Assembly (NCBI GenBank): GCA_963930655.1
Contig: OZ005620.1
Span: 17,985,001 to 18,049,000, forward strand
Reading direction: 5' to 3'
Length of the DNA: 64,000 nucleotides
From: Myrica gale
Lineage: Eukaryota > Streptophyta > Magnoliopsida > Fagales > Myricaceae
Position numbers and translations under genes: made by a program. Of the stretch, positions 12,546 to 24,399 are shown one piece after another (position 1 is the first letter of the stretch; each line of letters opens with the position of its first letter). The notes beneath the pieces were generated by a model. It searched no databases. It was not told the origin of the DNA and saw only the letters and a list, made by a program, of their open reading frames with translations.

Positions 12546-12570
12546 CTCTCTCTCTCTCTCTCTCTCTCTC
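12546..12570. repeat. (CT)n microsatellite
   Basis: About 12 uninterrupted CT units just upstream of ATGAAGATGAAAATTTCG. It resembles a pyrimidine-rich leader, but the following frame closes quickly. Confidence 0.9.
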
Positions 12571-13089
12571 AAAATGAAGATGAAAATTTCGTCTTCCACT
12601 TCCACGACACCTCCGCGGCCGACAAGGGGTACCATTCTCACAATATTTTGAATCTACGGAAGTACGTTATGAATGAGGGCATGATCACCAACCGAATTTG
12701 TTGTAGTGTATATTATCAATGCATGTGAGTAGTGTTCCCCTTTGATTAATTATTACACCTAACTTTTAAAAGTCTTATATATATATATAATTGTTGTAGT
12801 GTATATATACGTCTTATATTAATCACATATATATATATCCTGCAGATTATAGAGGCGGCCAAATGCAGATAAACGTCCAACACGCAAAACATGACTGTAC
12901 ATACCAACCCTCATCACTGCAGGTTCGTCTAATCGGGCGTTATGTCGACAAACTCTCTTCACAGCTATTTTTATCTTGTTCAGCAGTTGATGCTTCACCC
13001 CTAGCTTATCATGTCAATACCGACCTGCAAGACTTTCTTTGCATTATCTGAGACTAGCTTATACAGCTAAACTATAGTCACCTTCTTGC

Positions 13090-13093
<4 letters not shown>

Positions 13094-13124
<31 letters not shown>
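13094..13124. repeat. (CT)n microsatellite
   Basis: About 15 uninterrupted CT units in non-coding DNA. Confidence 0.95.
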
Positions 13125-13126
<2 letters not shown>

Positions 13127-15315
13127 GCGTAGGGTATCCAAGGCCCAAAATCCAAAAGCTAATTAGAGACATCCATTATTCTCCATAATAGAAGGAAAGG
13201 AATGTTGGTGCAGTAGCACCAGTAGGGTATATATATAAATGGATCCCCATTTACATACAACATTAATTAAGCTCCTCCTGGCTCCTAGTCTGAGAATCTT
13301 GACTTCACAGTACCTCATGCCAAGTCCAAGTCGCTTTCTTTAATCACTGTCTTACCTCTTTTGGATTTTTCCACATTGTTACTCCAAGTGATCTGCATGA
13401 CATTACACGCACTCCAATCCCTCTACCCTCATCCAATACCGACCGACCCTTTATGTCTCCAAACAAATCGCAATATATAGCAAAGGACCACTTACTTTGC
13501 TGGCTTATGATTAATATTTCCAAGACGAATCATACTAATGTGTAAAAGATGATTAAAGGTTGTCCAATATGTGTTTTCTCTTAAAACACATTCACATTAA
13601 TGACGTTCATGTGTTAGTCAACACTGCAAATGATAAGGTCTCTCTCGGGCTCTATACGGCTTAGCAACCCCGTTTTCTTCTTTGTTGGTGTGTCAGAGAA
13701 AGGGGGGAGCTCAGAAAGACCCACAAGTGATTGCAAACGCAAAGTTACCCCATTATTCTTAGCATCACAAACCCCTTCATGTTTAGATAGCAAAAGCTTA
13801 TGATTTTGTCTCCTGGAGGCAACGACACGCTTCATCATAGCCGTTGAGAGCGAAGTCAGCGGCATCAAAAAGTGTTGCCTATAACTTTTTCCATCTCTTT
13901 TCTGTTAAAAGTGGAGAATTAAATCCAAGGGCAAGATTTTGCTTTCTCATTGTCTATCTTTTCTTATAAGCCTTTCTCATTGTCTAGCTTAAGTGAATCC
14001 GAGCTGTGGAAATAGTGACAATTTAGATCAAGTAAGAGGGCCCTACCTATATATGATGATTGAATGAACAAGACAGATTTGCTTAAGCATATTAATTATA
14101 CTGACATAGTCAAATGCACCTAAATAGGCTTTTTTGCCTTGGCGAGAACATGCTTTGCCCTATGAAGAAAGGGCAAGCGGGCCAATCTAATGGATATCGG
14201 ACAGAAACTATCATTGAGAGCTATAATGGCATGCCCTCTTTCGAATAACAGTAGCACATGTTATTGTTTTTGGACTTTGCAAGTTATGACTAGTGATAAA
14301 GGGAAATTATTTCAGATCCGTTTTGGCGCCTCGGGAATAATAATAATGATAATAGCAATAATACTAATACTAATAAGTATAACAATAATAGAAATAATAG
14401 CAAATTAAGAGGAAAAAAAATGGAAATAATGATCTGTCAAAGTTTTTGCCTTTTCTTTTCACATGGAGGAGTCTAGCTTAATTTCCTTGCAACCCAAACA
14501 TGAACTAAGTTCTCCTATTAGCATTGATTTTTTTCCCCTCTTGACCCACTTAAATCCAAGCATATCTAATTGGAGTGAAGCCTACCAAGAAGCAGTGGTG
14601 CTTTCCAATGTTTGAACCCATAAACTCAGACTCGCAAAGTCATGTTTCTGATTGGCTTCCTACCTCTATACTGATCTTATTTTATTAATTAATTCATTTT
14701 TGTTTTTTCTTTTGAGTTTTATCAAAAGAAATTAAAATGGCGTGTACGACTTTGCAATTCTTCAAAGAACACAGATATTGAAATTTAAAGTATAAACATA
14801 ACTGTAAATATTGTTAATAATCACGTAATTTGAGTACTAATCTGCTCTATTAGAAACGGGGCTTCTGTCAAAATGCAAGACCTTAATCACTAGTGAACAA
14901 ACAGAAGATACCCTTTAAAGTATGACAAGAGAGGAGCGTTTAATTATCACGGTTGTAAGTTTTTTATTGACATTTGCAGACAGATTTGCTGAAATGACTT
15001 TCCAACTGCGCGCATGTTGACCTGTTCTATATTAGACATGAGTTCTCTATCTGCATCATTTAGTCCAAGGAAAAAGGATCAAAAGGTTTGTAGAATTTTA
15101 TATGTTCGAGTACTTCTCTTGGAAACAGCTAATTGCAAGGAATCTCACCACTTTAATGGAAGCAAAAGCTGACAATGCAATTTAGCTGCCACATAAGCTT
15201 TATGATGCCCAATAAAAGTGAAGCATAAATGCTAATCTCACGGACCTTTCCCACCTTACCACCGGACGGGAAGTGGATCGACGATGTGAAGCATGACCAT
15301 TATATATAATATACA

Positions 15316-15460
15316 CCATAAAAATAGGTCTTTAACTGCGATCTTTTTAACGGCGGTCACAAAAAATACCGCTAAAAGGTGTATTTAGCGACGTTCTTCC
15401 ACAAACGCAGTTAAAAAATACCTATAACAGCGGTCTTTCATGTCAAACAAAAGATTGGTG
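15316..15460. mobile_element. CACTA subterminal-repeat fragment
   Basis: Motifs such as GGTCTTTAACTGCG, ACGGCGGTC, AACGCAGTTAAAAAA and AACAGCGGTCTTT repeat here in alternating orientation. They closely resemble the subterminal repeats of the element at 20871-22790. No terminus is present. Confidence 0.5.
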
Positions 15461-16462
15461 ATTTGAAGGTGATCATCGATCCCCACATAACATACAAAGT
15501 TTAGTGTGCCAGTGTACCGTTAAAAAAATTAATTATTTAAGAATTTAATTAATAATAAAGTAGATGTGGTGTACCGTTAAAAAATTAAGTTAGAATTTAA
15601 TTATTTAAGAACTTAATTAACAATAAAATAGTGGTAGTTAGGATTCTAAGTTTTAAGAGTTAAGAATTTATTGTGAATAATGATATTATTTTGGAAAATG
15701 ATCGTTGATAGTGCTAGTTTCTAGTATGTGTTATTTATTTATAATTTTTAAATATTTTTTATTTTATATGTTTTTAATTAATTTTATCTGACAAATTTTA
15801 TATTTTTTTCTTTCCCTTAATTTTAATTTTGCTATAATATAGGATTTTTATAATTTTTAATTTTAATATAATATAAACATTTATAATAGAAAGTCTTCCT
15901 AAATAGAGACCTTAGGCTATTGCCTCACTTACCTACCCTTTCAGCTTCCCTGATACAAACTGGTAGGATTTTGTTGTTTTTTTGCTCTGGTTGTTAGGTT
16001 GCATGCTTTAGCAATGGGGTCGCCAGTTAAGTGCATGAGAAAATTTTGAAACTAGGGAGTTGAGGAACCGAAAATTGGCAACATGATTTTCTTCTTCGGT
16101 TGGAAGTATGCAATATGATTACAGATATCTTGATTATATATTGATATATACAACTGGCCCTCCAACGATCAAGAATGCATAAATATGTAGTAAGTGCTCG
16201 TAACACGACTTGACTGGCATGGACTGACTTTTGGTACTTCTTTCCATGCATTACGGCTGATAGCTGGCTGAACTTTACTAGACATTATATTATAATTTGC
16301 CCAAAGAAATAACAATGCACTGATCAGATCTCCACCTCGATTTTTATCCGAAGTATCCCCTCCCCGTGAGTTTTAACTGAAATACTGGGTTATATAAGCT
16401 TTTCGAACCTCTAAATACTTCACAAACTATACACGAACTCGTCGAACTGTATCAAGTATTGT

Positions 16463-16740
16463 ATTTTTTTTGACATAAATAGCATATGTATTGAGAATAG
16501 GATCAAATAGGTTTAAAAATCTCAGGAAACTCGAAAAGGTGTACCAGACACTCCGAATAGTCGACGGACCAATAAACAAGCGGACCAAAAGGCCCTACAA
16601 AGTCCCACAAGGGACGAATAAACCATAGAAGGCATAAATGTAACAGAAGACAGCAAGCTATTATGCCTAAAAACAGAAAATAAATAACAAAAAAAACTAC
16701 CATAAATCTTAAACAGAGAGACAAGCGTAAAACACATAAT
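16463..16740 (-). mobile_element. LINE-type retrotransposon 3' tail fragment
   Basis: Read on the minus strand this is a T-rich, G+T-biased tail ending in CTCAATACATATGCTATTT and then a run of A at about 16463-16471. This matches the usual look of plant LINE 3' ends. No reverse transcriptase frame is present, so it is a heavily 5'-truncated copy. The open frames on this strand are tail sequence, not genes. Confidence 0.45.
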
Positions 16741-17248
16741 TAAAACTAATCAATCATTCAACTCACGCTATTACTAGATGAATCGTAAAGTTAACTGCAC
16801 ATGTGGATGTGGGTTCAAAAGCGTGTGCACCCACCCAAGAAATACTGCATGTGTTAAGGAATTAAAAGGCATCATCACGTACCGCTACCATACAATTTTT
16901 TTTATATAAAATTAATTGTCGAAGTGCGCGCAATAGAAATATTCGCAAAGAAAAATGACGTGACAATCACTTTTTAAGCTTCTTAACCTTCTTTTATTAG
17001 CATATTTCTAAGTTTTTGCGCATACAAACCAAAAAATTGTATTACTTGTAGTCACATCGGTACTTTTAATTAAAATTTGAAAATTTTAATAGAAATATTG
17101 TTTGATGTGTGTGATAATTTTTCTCTGAATAGTTTCATGATATTCCTGCTGTTAACTAATTATGAAATAAGAAAATTATATTTATCCCTTTAATATAAAT
17201 TTTTAATGTGTTTCAAAATATCAATTTTTTTTGGGAATTTGACAACTT

Positions 17249-17557
17249 GGGTGATGTTCGTTTTGAGAAAAAATGTAGGATTTTAGAGAAGTTGTGAATT
17301 TTTATATTGAATAGTGTTTTATTGGTGTTTGTGTAAAGTGAAGAGAGAAATGATTTGATGTAATTGTTTAATAAAAAAGTATTGAAGTTATGTGAAAAAA
17401 TATAGAGAGAGAAAATTTATGTTGAATAAAAAATTAAAAAGTTGTTGAAGATTGTGTAAAATGTATTGATTTTTGTGTTTGAATTCTGAATATGTTCGGT
17501 GGTAGAATTGTGAATATACTTAGAATCCTGAAAAAAATGGTGAAAACGAACATACCC
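17249..17557. mobile_element. AT-rich MITE with GTTCG-containing termini
   Basis: The left end GGGTGATGTTCGTTTTG and the right end read inwards (GGGTATGTTCGTTTTCACC) form an inverted repeat. The inside is AT-rich and non-coding. The target duplication is not clear. Confidence 0.55.
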
Positions 17558-17945
17558 TTGGTCTTTGGGTTTATACCCCTTTGCCAAATGGGTCTTTGAG
17601 TGTCAAAATTCAAAATTTTAGTCTTTAGGTTTTCGTTGTTTGACAAAATAGTTCTTCCGTTAGTATGACGTCTATATATTTAACGGATTTGAAGCAGTTA
17701 ACCGCTACACGTCAGCAAATTTGTACGGTCGTCCGCTATATGAAGCGGTCGGCCTCTACATGAAGCAGTCGACTACTCACTTTTTACACATATATCCGGT
17801 CGACCGCTTCAAATCCGTCAAGCATATAGAAGGCAGACTAACGGAAGGATCATTTTATAAAATAACGAAAACTCAAGGACTAAAATTTTAAAATTTGAAA
17901 TCCAAGTACCCATTTACCAAAGAGGTATAAATTCAAGGACGGAAA
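17558..17945. mobile_element. Mutator-like foldback MITE
   Basis: The left arm (TTTATACCCCTTTGCCAAAT, TTTTAGTC, TTCCGTTAGT) and the right arm (ACTAACGGAAGGATC, GACTAAAATTTT, CCATTTACCAAAGAGGTATA) are inverted copies over about 130 bases each. The centre is built of AAGCGGTCGACCGCTTC-like motifs. The left end appears shortened where it meets the neighbouring MITE. Confidence 0.6.
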
Positions 17946-20060
17946 ATGTCATATTCCCATTTTTTTTAAAGAAAAGTCTTTAGTCAAATCTGTCTATTAA
18001 AATAGATGTAGAAAGGTCCCACAGGTTGATTAATGATCATATCTTAATATATTGATATATTAAAAAACTTAAAAAATGTAACGAATTAATTGTTAAAATA
18101 AAAAAATAGAGCATTACTATAAAAGTCTAAATTATTATTTTTCTTTATAAAAAAAAAATCAATACTGCAGGTAGGAAGCGGCATTAATTAGCAAAAAGAG
18201 AGTAGTTATAAGAGAAGCCGTAAGGCACCAATGACCTAACCATGGTATTGCCCTATTCGAGAAGGTGGTCTCCCTCTGCAGGCAGGCCCACTTTCCCCGT
18301 CCCCGAAAGCACGTGGGTCCCAACATAGGAAGCAAACAAAAAAAAATTCCTTACCCTACACTACTCCGACAATCATTTTCCCACCTCGGCAAAACTGTCA
18401 AAAACCAGAGAATGTCTACTCTGTCTCAAGCAACACCTGTTTACCTTAGCGACGATTCTCTGCGATCACACACTCCCAAGACACCATGCAGATTTTTTCT
18501 TCTTTTTAACCACTGTGTCAATTCAAACAAAGAGCATCTTACTGCTTTCCAATGGTCATAGATTGGATCTACTCCCGCAAGAGCTGGTTGTCTTTGTTTT
18601 GAAATGACTGAACTGACTGACCATGATTGAAACGATAGATACACCACTGCCCAACATGTGGCCTATACGGATTTTTTTATGCCTGTAATTTAGGTAAATA
18701 AATATAGATCAACATTTTTTTCAAAATAAATAGTAGGAAATCATAAAATGTGATAACCCGGTCTTAAAAAAATGTGTTTGCAAGGTGGGATTCGAAAAGA
18801 TGACCGACTCTCTTTATATCATCTATAAAGATGACCTACTCTCTTTATACTAGGCCAATTGATTTTTGGGACGTGACATAATATCATCTATGGTAAAAGA
18901 TGACCTACTCTCTTTATAGATTAAGAGATTCAATCCATAATACTAGGCCCGAGTTTAAATAGACAACTGACAATGACATTAACGACTCTTTTTTATAAGG
19001 ACAATAAATACAAGGAGAGAAAGTATTGGTTTAAGCTCTTTAAGGGTGGGAATTTTATCAAAAGGAAACCAGTTCTTGCCTATTTCGGTAGTGAAATTGA
19101 AACTCATTTTAAAAAAATTTCAGAATCAGAACCAAAACCGAAAATTCTTGTGAAAATGCCGAAATTTTCTGGTTTCGTTATTCTTTTTTTTACGATAATG
19201 CAGGGCTTTTAGGCCCTCTTTCTTAAAAGACAAAATGGCCTGAGTGTGACCCAGGTCACGCGTGACCACTACTTCATTCACGTGAATGGAATCAGATCTC
19301 CATTCGAACTTCAAGCCTTCAAACAAAAGAACTTCACTCCTTCATTCTCCCCCCACTGTCGTCGTCCCAGCTCCCCACCCTCCCTGCCTCCCGAAATCTC
19401 TCTCACTCGTGCACACACTGTCACACTCTCGTGTCTCTCTATCTCTCTCTCTCTCTCGCTCTCTGTCTTCGTGTCTGCAAACACCTCCTCTTGCTTCATA
19501 AGGTCCATCTAGGGTTTTGCGCTGTCTAGGGATTGATTTTCGAAGACGTTGACGAAGATGCAAGTAGATTCGGAGTGTGGCGTTAATTATGCGTGCTGGG
19601 TGACGGAGCAAATTCTCAGATGAAGCTTCAAGTGAACCTACAAGATCCACATAATACCTGGCCCAAATGTTAGCTCTTTTCGCGGTGGTAGAGGTAGATA
19701 ACCTCTCTCTCTAACTCATTTTGAAATTTTCGTTTTGGTTGCTGGATTTTGGATTGGTGATCAATTTGGGGCTGTTGGATTGGTGATCTCTTTTGGTTGT
19801 TGGATTTTGGATTCGTGATTGATTCTCATTTTGAAATTTTCGTTTTGGGGGCTAGATTTTGGTTGATGTCTGACCTCTGCTTTTCTACCTCTGGAAAAGG
19901 TTATGGCTGCTAAATCTATCAACCATCTTCAGCTCTTCTCGAATCATTTGATTTCTGGGTATCATTATTGTTGTCTAAGGATTTCAATATGTGCTTAAAA
20001 CTGTTGTCATTATTCTACTGTCTCTCTCAGTTCTTTAAATCTCTGAGATCTCGCAGATAT
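17946..20060. other. Intergenic DNA with an orphan leader-like tract
   Basis: At 19340-19510 there is a CT-rich tract typical of plant 5' leaders, followed by a 21-codon ATG frame at 19558 (MQVDSECGVNYACW...) that ends in TGA. No continuation exon was recognised. About 19718-19762 and 19827-19867 repeat the phrase TCATTTTGAAATTTTCGTTT. The stretch may be a broken gene 5' end or a promoter, with no product identifiable. Confidence 0.35.
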
Positions 20061-20206
20061 GGAACCGGAAATTTCGGATTTTGTTTCCGGAAATTTCGAT
20101 TCCATTCCAGTTCCACTTCGGAATGGAACCAAAATAATTTTTTTCATTTCGGTGAGTTCCGGAACCGGAATGATTCTGGTTCAATCTATTCCAGTACTCA
20201 CCCTTA
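20061..20206. mobile_element. hAT element end fragment
   Basis: The sequence is rich in GGAACCGGAA and TTCCGGTTCC-like motifs and ends in CCAGTACTCACCCTTA. That matches the right end of the hAT at 60334-60949 (CCGTACTCACCCTTA). No opposite end or target duplication was found, so it is truncated. Confidence 0.6.
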
Positions 20207-20870
20207 TAAGCGACTAGATTATTTAACCTCACAAGTAACAAAAATGTTGTCAATGTACTTTATAAAATACCCATTAATCTATATTATATTTGATGAGTTC
20301 TATTCTATCTTTAAAAGACTATTATTCAATTTTTCTAAGGGATAACTTGAAGTGGGAGCAAGATTAAGGAAGGATTAGGAGCCACAATTATGTTCCAAAT
20401 ACATCTCATCTTTGGCCACTTATACATCTATATGATATTGTAAGAGGGACTTACGTTGAATCCTCAAGAGATATGCAATGTTTCTAATCGGTAACTTTTG
20501 AGGGGGAAAGATTAGGAGCCACAATTTACTGCCAAGTGCATCCCATCTTTGGCATATATTAGGAAAAATCATATAAGAAATAGACCAAAACCATGTATGC
20601 TTAGACTTCAATAGTAATTTTCACTTGATTAAGCATCTTAAGTTAAGCACAGGGTCAAAACAAACAAATACTAGAATAAAAATTTGTCGAGTTCCAATTC
20701 AAAAATAAATCGAACACAAGTAACTCGAATTCTAGATACATGGTACTTGCCTGTTATAGGTTATAGGATTCACACTAACGACATATATTTGGAAACGTGT
20801 CAAATGACAAAGAAGCACGACCAGTAGCTATTTAAAGAGAGCTTTAATATAATCCATAAAATATCTTCTC

Positions 20871-22790
20871 CACTATTTAAGCAGTCTTTAGTGGCGGTCG
20901 CTAAAACTCCGTTAAAGACACTCTTTATTGGTGCTTGTTAAAAAACACTGCGAGAAATCGCCTATAATGGCGGTCTTTGTAGCGGCACCCGTCACTATAG
21001 GTGCTTTCTCGCAGCGTTTTTTAACAAACGTCGCGAAAAATTGTGACCGTAGTTATAGATATAAAATTTCTAGCAGCGTTTGTACAAAAGCTGCTAGAAA
21101 TCACCTATAGCAGCGGTCATCAACCTTCGCTAAAAAGACCGATTCTACAGGTCTAGTATTTAGCGGCGTTAGTGCACAAACGTTGCAAGAAACCACCTAT
21201 AGCGACCGCCGCTATATGTCTAATATCTAGTTGTGTTTGTGTACAAACGCAGCTAGAAATTTGGAATCTATAACGACGATCACAACTATACATGTTGATC
21301 ATGGCTTTCCCAATGATTTTCATAATCCATGTAAATATTTCTTCCGAGATAATGTAAGCGCTCCCTTTTTGCTATCTTTCAGTTTCTTTAGTGTTCCAGC
21401 AGATCTTCTTGTAAGAAAACAAAACGTATACTTAACATCTTTAATGTGGGAATTGAATAAGGGTCTGTATCTATGATTTCTCTATAAGTCAAAATGAGTG
21501 TGGTGGGTGCAAGAGGGCCAGACAGAGGGGGGAAATGGCCGAATGGATGAATGATCTGGGGTGCGAACAAATGGGGGAGGGGGTTTAAACAAAAAAATAA
21601 CGTTTAACCCCCCTAGCGGCCTCCCGGGCTCCCACATTCGGCCTTTGCCCCCAGGCCCTCGCGAGAACTTTGAATCTCATTTCCCCCTTAGGCCTTTTTT
21701 GAAAAAAAAAACAAAATAAAACGTTTGTTTTGTTCAAACGTTTGCTTGGAAATGCCTATCTCAAATTGTGTAATTGGGCTCCCATCATACTTTACAGACT
21801 CGCAGAGACATGCTTAATGTATGATTTGCGCCTCATTCACACTGATTTGAAGCCAGAGAATATTCTTCTTGTCTCCTCAGAGTATGTCAAAGTGCCAGAT
21901 TATAAGGTATTGTTTTCTTATTCTTTTTCTTAGTTTTCAAGCATATGTTTTAGTTACAACTTCAAGTTCTAGAGTGTACATACCTGATCTGATATGATGA
22001 TACAATTATTATTTTATAAAAATACTTGCTTTGTGCTTTCCTTTAAATGCTATTTTTTCATTTTTGAGAATGCAGTATGTATTAGATTTTTGGTTAAAAT
22101 AACCACTAAATTTTCAATAATGTAATTGTAGCCAATGATTATGGTGCTAGTGCTAGTGATGATGGTGCTAGAGCCTTGAAGTTGCTAAGGATTTAATTTA
22201 AAGTTATTTGTTATTTACTTTTTTTTTAGACTACTTAGAAATTTTTAGAACTTCTTTGTGTTCGTTGCAAAACTTGTAAGATGTTATTTAGTCAATGATA
22301 AAATATATTTTGTTCTGTTACACATCTTATGCTTTTACATCAATTAATTAAATTTGTATTATAGGAAAATAAGAAAAAATGTAGGTTTTTAAAAATGATT
22401 CAGTGTATTTTAAAAATGCTAGCACATATAGAAAAAAGCTCTGGCACAAACCTTTAGCAAAAAAATTGAATTTATCAGTGACCACCACTGTAGATGTTTA
22501 AAATCAGAAAAAAGTGACCTACAACAACGTTTTTAACAAACGTCGTAGTAGATTAGTCTATAGCAGCGTTTGTAAAACGTTGCTAAATACCTATACAACG
22601 TTTATTGAAATGCTGCAAAAGAAAAGTACTATTTACGCTTCGGGTCTATAAGGGCCGTCGTGACTGTCGCTATAGACCACGGGCTTTACCAGCGGTCTCG
22701 AAAATCGCCGCTCTAACCTATTGCGACTGTGATATAGCGGTAATAGCGACCGCGGATAAAATAATGATGCTAAAGCCTTTTTTTGTAGTG
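20871..22790. mobile_element. CACTA-like element carrying a host kinase fragment
   Basis: The right end, read inwards from 22790, is CACTACAAAAAAAGGCTTT, a canonical CACTA terminus. The left end is probably the CACTA at 20871 (CACTATTTAAGCAGTC), which is diverged and lacks a matching 3-bp target duplication. Both flanks carry alternating subterminal repeats such as GCAGCGTTTGT, ACAAAAGCTGCTAG and TAGCAGCGGTC, at about 20880-21290 and 22480-22790. The centre holds unrelated sequence including an AFC kinase exon. No transposase is seen. Confidence 0.65.
21798..21906 (+). pseudogene. Captured exon of an AFC-type (LAMMER) protein kinase
   Basis: An AG acceptor (TTTACAG) precedes a 109-base open exon that ends in AAG followed by a GTATTG donor. 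Its translation includes YDLRLIHTDLKPENILL and then VSSEYVKVPDYK. This is kinase subdomain VIb with the HTDLKPEN signature of AFC/CLK LAMMER kinases, which phosphorylate SR splicing factors. The residues before it (LAETCLM) differ from the family's LLES-type helix by a small deletion and substitutions. No other kinase exon is present in the window, so it cannot be a working kinase. Confidence 0.85.
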
Positions 22791-22990
22791 CATGCTAAGT
22801 TTAGTAAACAATTGCAAATGGGAACATAATAAAAAAAATACAAAAGTTAAGAGTTTGAACTAAATGAACAAGAGTTGATATAGTTTATTATTTTACAATT
22901 TTGTCGAGGAATTCATATAAATTCAATATATATACCATATTTATGAATGAAGCTATAATTAAATATTAACCGATCAATTATACACAACAA

Positions 22991-23327
22991 AGGGCGAAAA
23001 TACACTTTCTACCCCATGAGTATCTTGGTACTGGCAAAATACACCCTTATCTTTCAATTTCGTGATATTGAGACTCTCAAGTTTCGATTTTTTGATGATT
23101 TGTACACTCCCGTTAAAACTAACAAAAAACAGAAAAATACGTTTTATGCTTTGTTGGCTAATTGAGTGTAAAAATGTTTTTTCCCTATATTTTTTATTAG
23201 TTTCAATGATCAATTTAATGGGAGTGTGAAAATTGTGAAAAATCGAAACTTAGGGGCTCAATGTCATAAAATTGAAAAGATGAAATGCAAAATGTCAGTA
23301 CCAAATACTTGAGAGGCGCAAAGTGTG
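22991..23327. mobile_element. Mutator-like foldback MITE
   Basis: The left arm (GAAAATACACTTTCTACCCC, TTTCAATTTCGTGATATTGA, AAGTTTCGATTTTT, CTCCCGTTAAAA) is inverted in the right arm (AATGGGAGTGT, AAAAATCGAAACTTAGG, TCAATGTCATAAAATTGAAA, GCGCAAAGTGTGC). Arms are about 130-150 bases. The right arm family is also at the start of the window. Confidence 0.65.
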
Positions 23328-23507
23328 CTTCGTAAAAAAAGGCTTAACTATACAAACAATCCATATTGTACAAACGTCTATTAGATGAGCCTTTTTGTTA
23401 AAACATTATACCACAAAGACTGTTTGTCTAATTAAAGTTTAAAAAATTGTTTGAATCCAAATGTAAAAAAAACACAAAAGAAGATCATTAACAAAACATT
23501 TGGGGTA

Positions 23508-24390
23508 GTGGCAGAGCCAGGAATGTATTTGAAGGGGGTCAACTCCTAAGGAAAATGAAAGAATTTTTTTTACTACGTAATGCAAAAAAATGTTTCAGAG
23601 TTAAAATATTAAAAATTAAGAACTAAAATTACATTTATTTGGTATTACAAATAATGAGTGATTTGATATGACAATACACTTTGACTGAAAAGTAAGTATA
23701 CACATGAGAGGTATTTTATTTGGTCAGCCAGCCGAACTGAATTGTCTTAAAGGCATAATGATAATGACGGTTTATATTTTTGGGTAAGAATGGTGCTTTA
23801 TGTTAGTGGACAAAGTTTATTTGAAAAGATGCAATAATTAGTTTGTACTATTAATGTTAACTATGCATAAATCTTAGAGCAGAGTTGTTTAGCCTTTGCA
23901 ACTTGTCTCTTCTCTTGTTATTGGAAGGAAGTGCACTCAATGATCTTTACTTTTTGTTTAACAAGTGAATAAAAAAATAGGACATATTCAAACATTCGAC
24001 TTCCAAGATAGTACAGAATGCGGATCCAATAGAATATCAAAAGATTGAACATATCCTCTTACAAATTTCAATTAGCGCAAACGTACTTTTCAGTCCACAC
24101 AATATCATAACAAAAAGCAATATCAAGATCTTACAAGCATCATAGATCTTAATCTAAAATTAGCACGTATTTCATATATTGTGTGTATATAAATTTAAAT
24201 CACTCAGAGCTAACATCAAAATGTAATTCTATTCAAGAAAATCAATCGCAAATCAATCTAGTAGACTTTAAAAGAGGCCAACTATAGGAGACGTATTAGT
24301 TACAAAAAAAATCAACGTTTTGCATTTGCCCCCTCCCTCCGCCATTATTTGGGGGTTGGGGCCGGGCCCTATTCTCCTAGCTCTATCCCT
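23508..24390. mobile_element. Probable non-autonomous transposon with GAGCCAGGA ends
   Basis: The left end GGCAGAGCCAGGAATG with nearby GGGGGTC and the right end read inwards (AGGGATAGAGCTAGGAG), preceded by GGGGGC-type runs, form an imperfect inverted repeat. No protein is encoded. Superfamily and target duplication are uncertain. Confidence 0.4.
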
Positions 24391-24399
24391 CTTCACAAC

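Larger units (their letters stand above)
12101..16462. other. Intergenic DNA with microsatellites, no supported gene
   Basis: CT-rich tracts and short open frames (for example near 12531-12728 and 13614-13868) do not extend into recognisable proteins. A degenerate ATA/TAA repeat lies at about 14334-14405. I see no intact gene. Confidence 0.4.

Noticed and set aside
16503..16737. Hydrophobic minus-strand frames suggesting a membrane protein
   Set aside because: The T-rich LINE tail gives Phe/Leu/Val codons by composition, and a poly-A end follows.
21730..21933. A working kinase gene at the AFC-like frame
   Set aside because: Only one kinase exon is present and it lies between CACTA subterminal repeats. 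The ATP-binding region and activation segment are absent.
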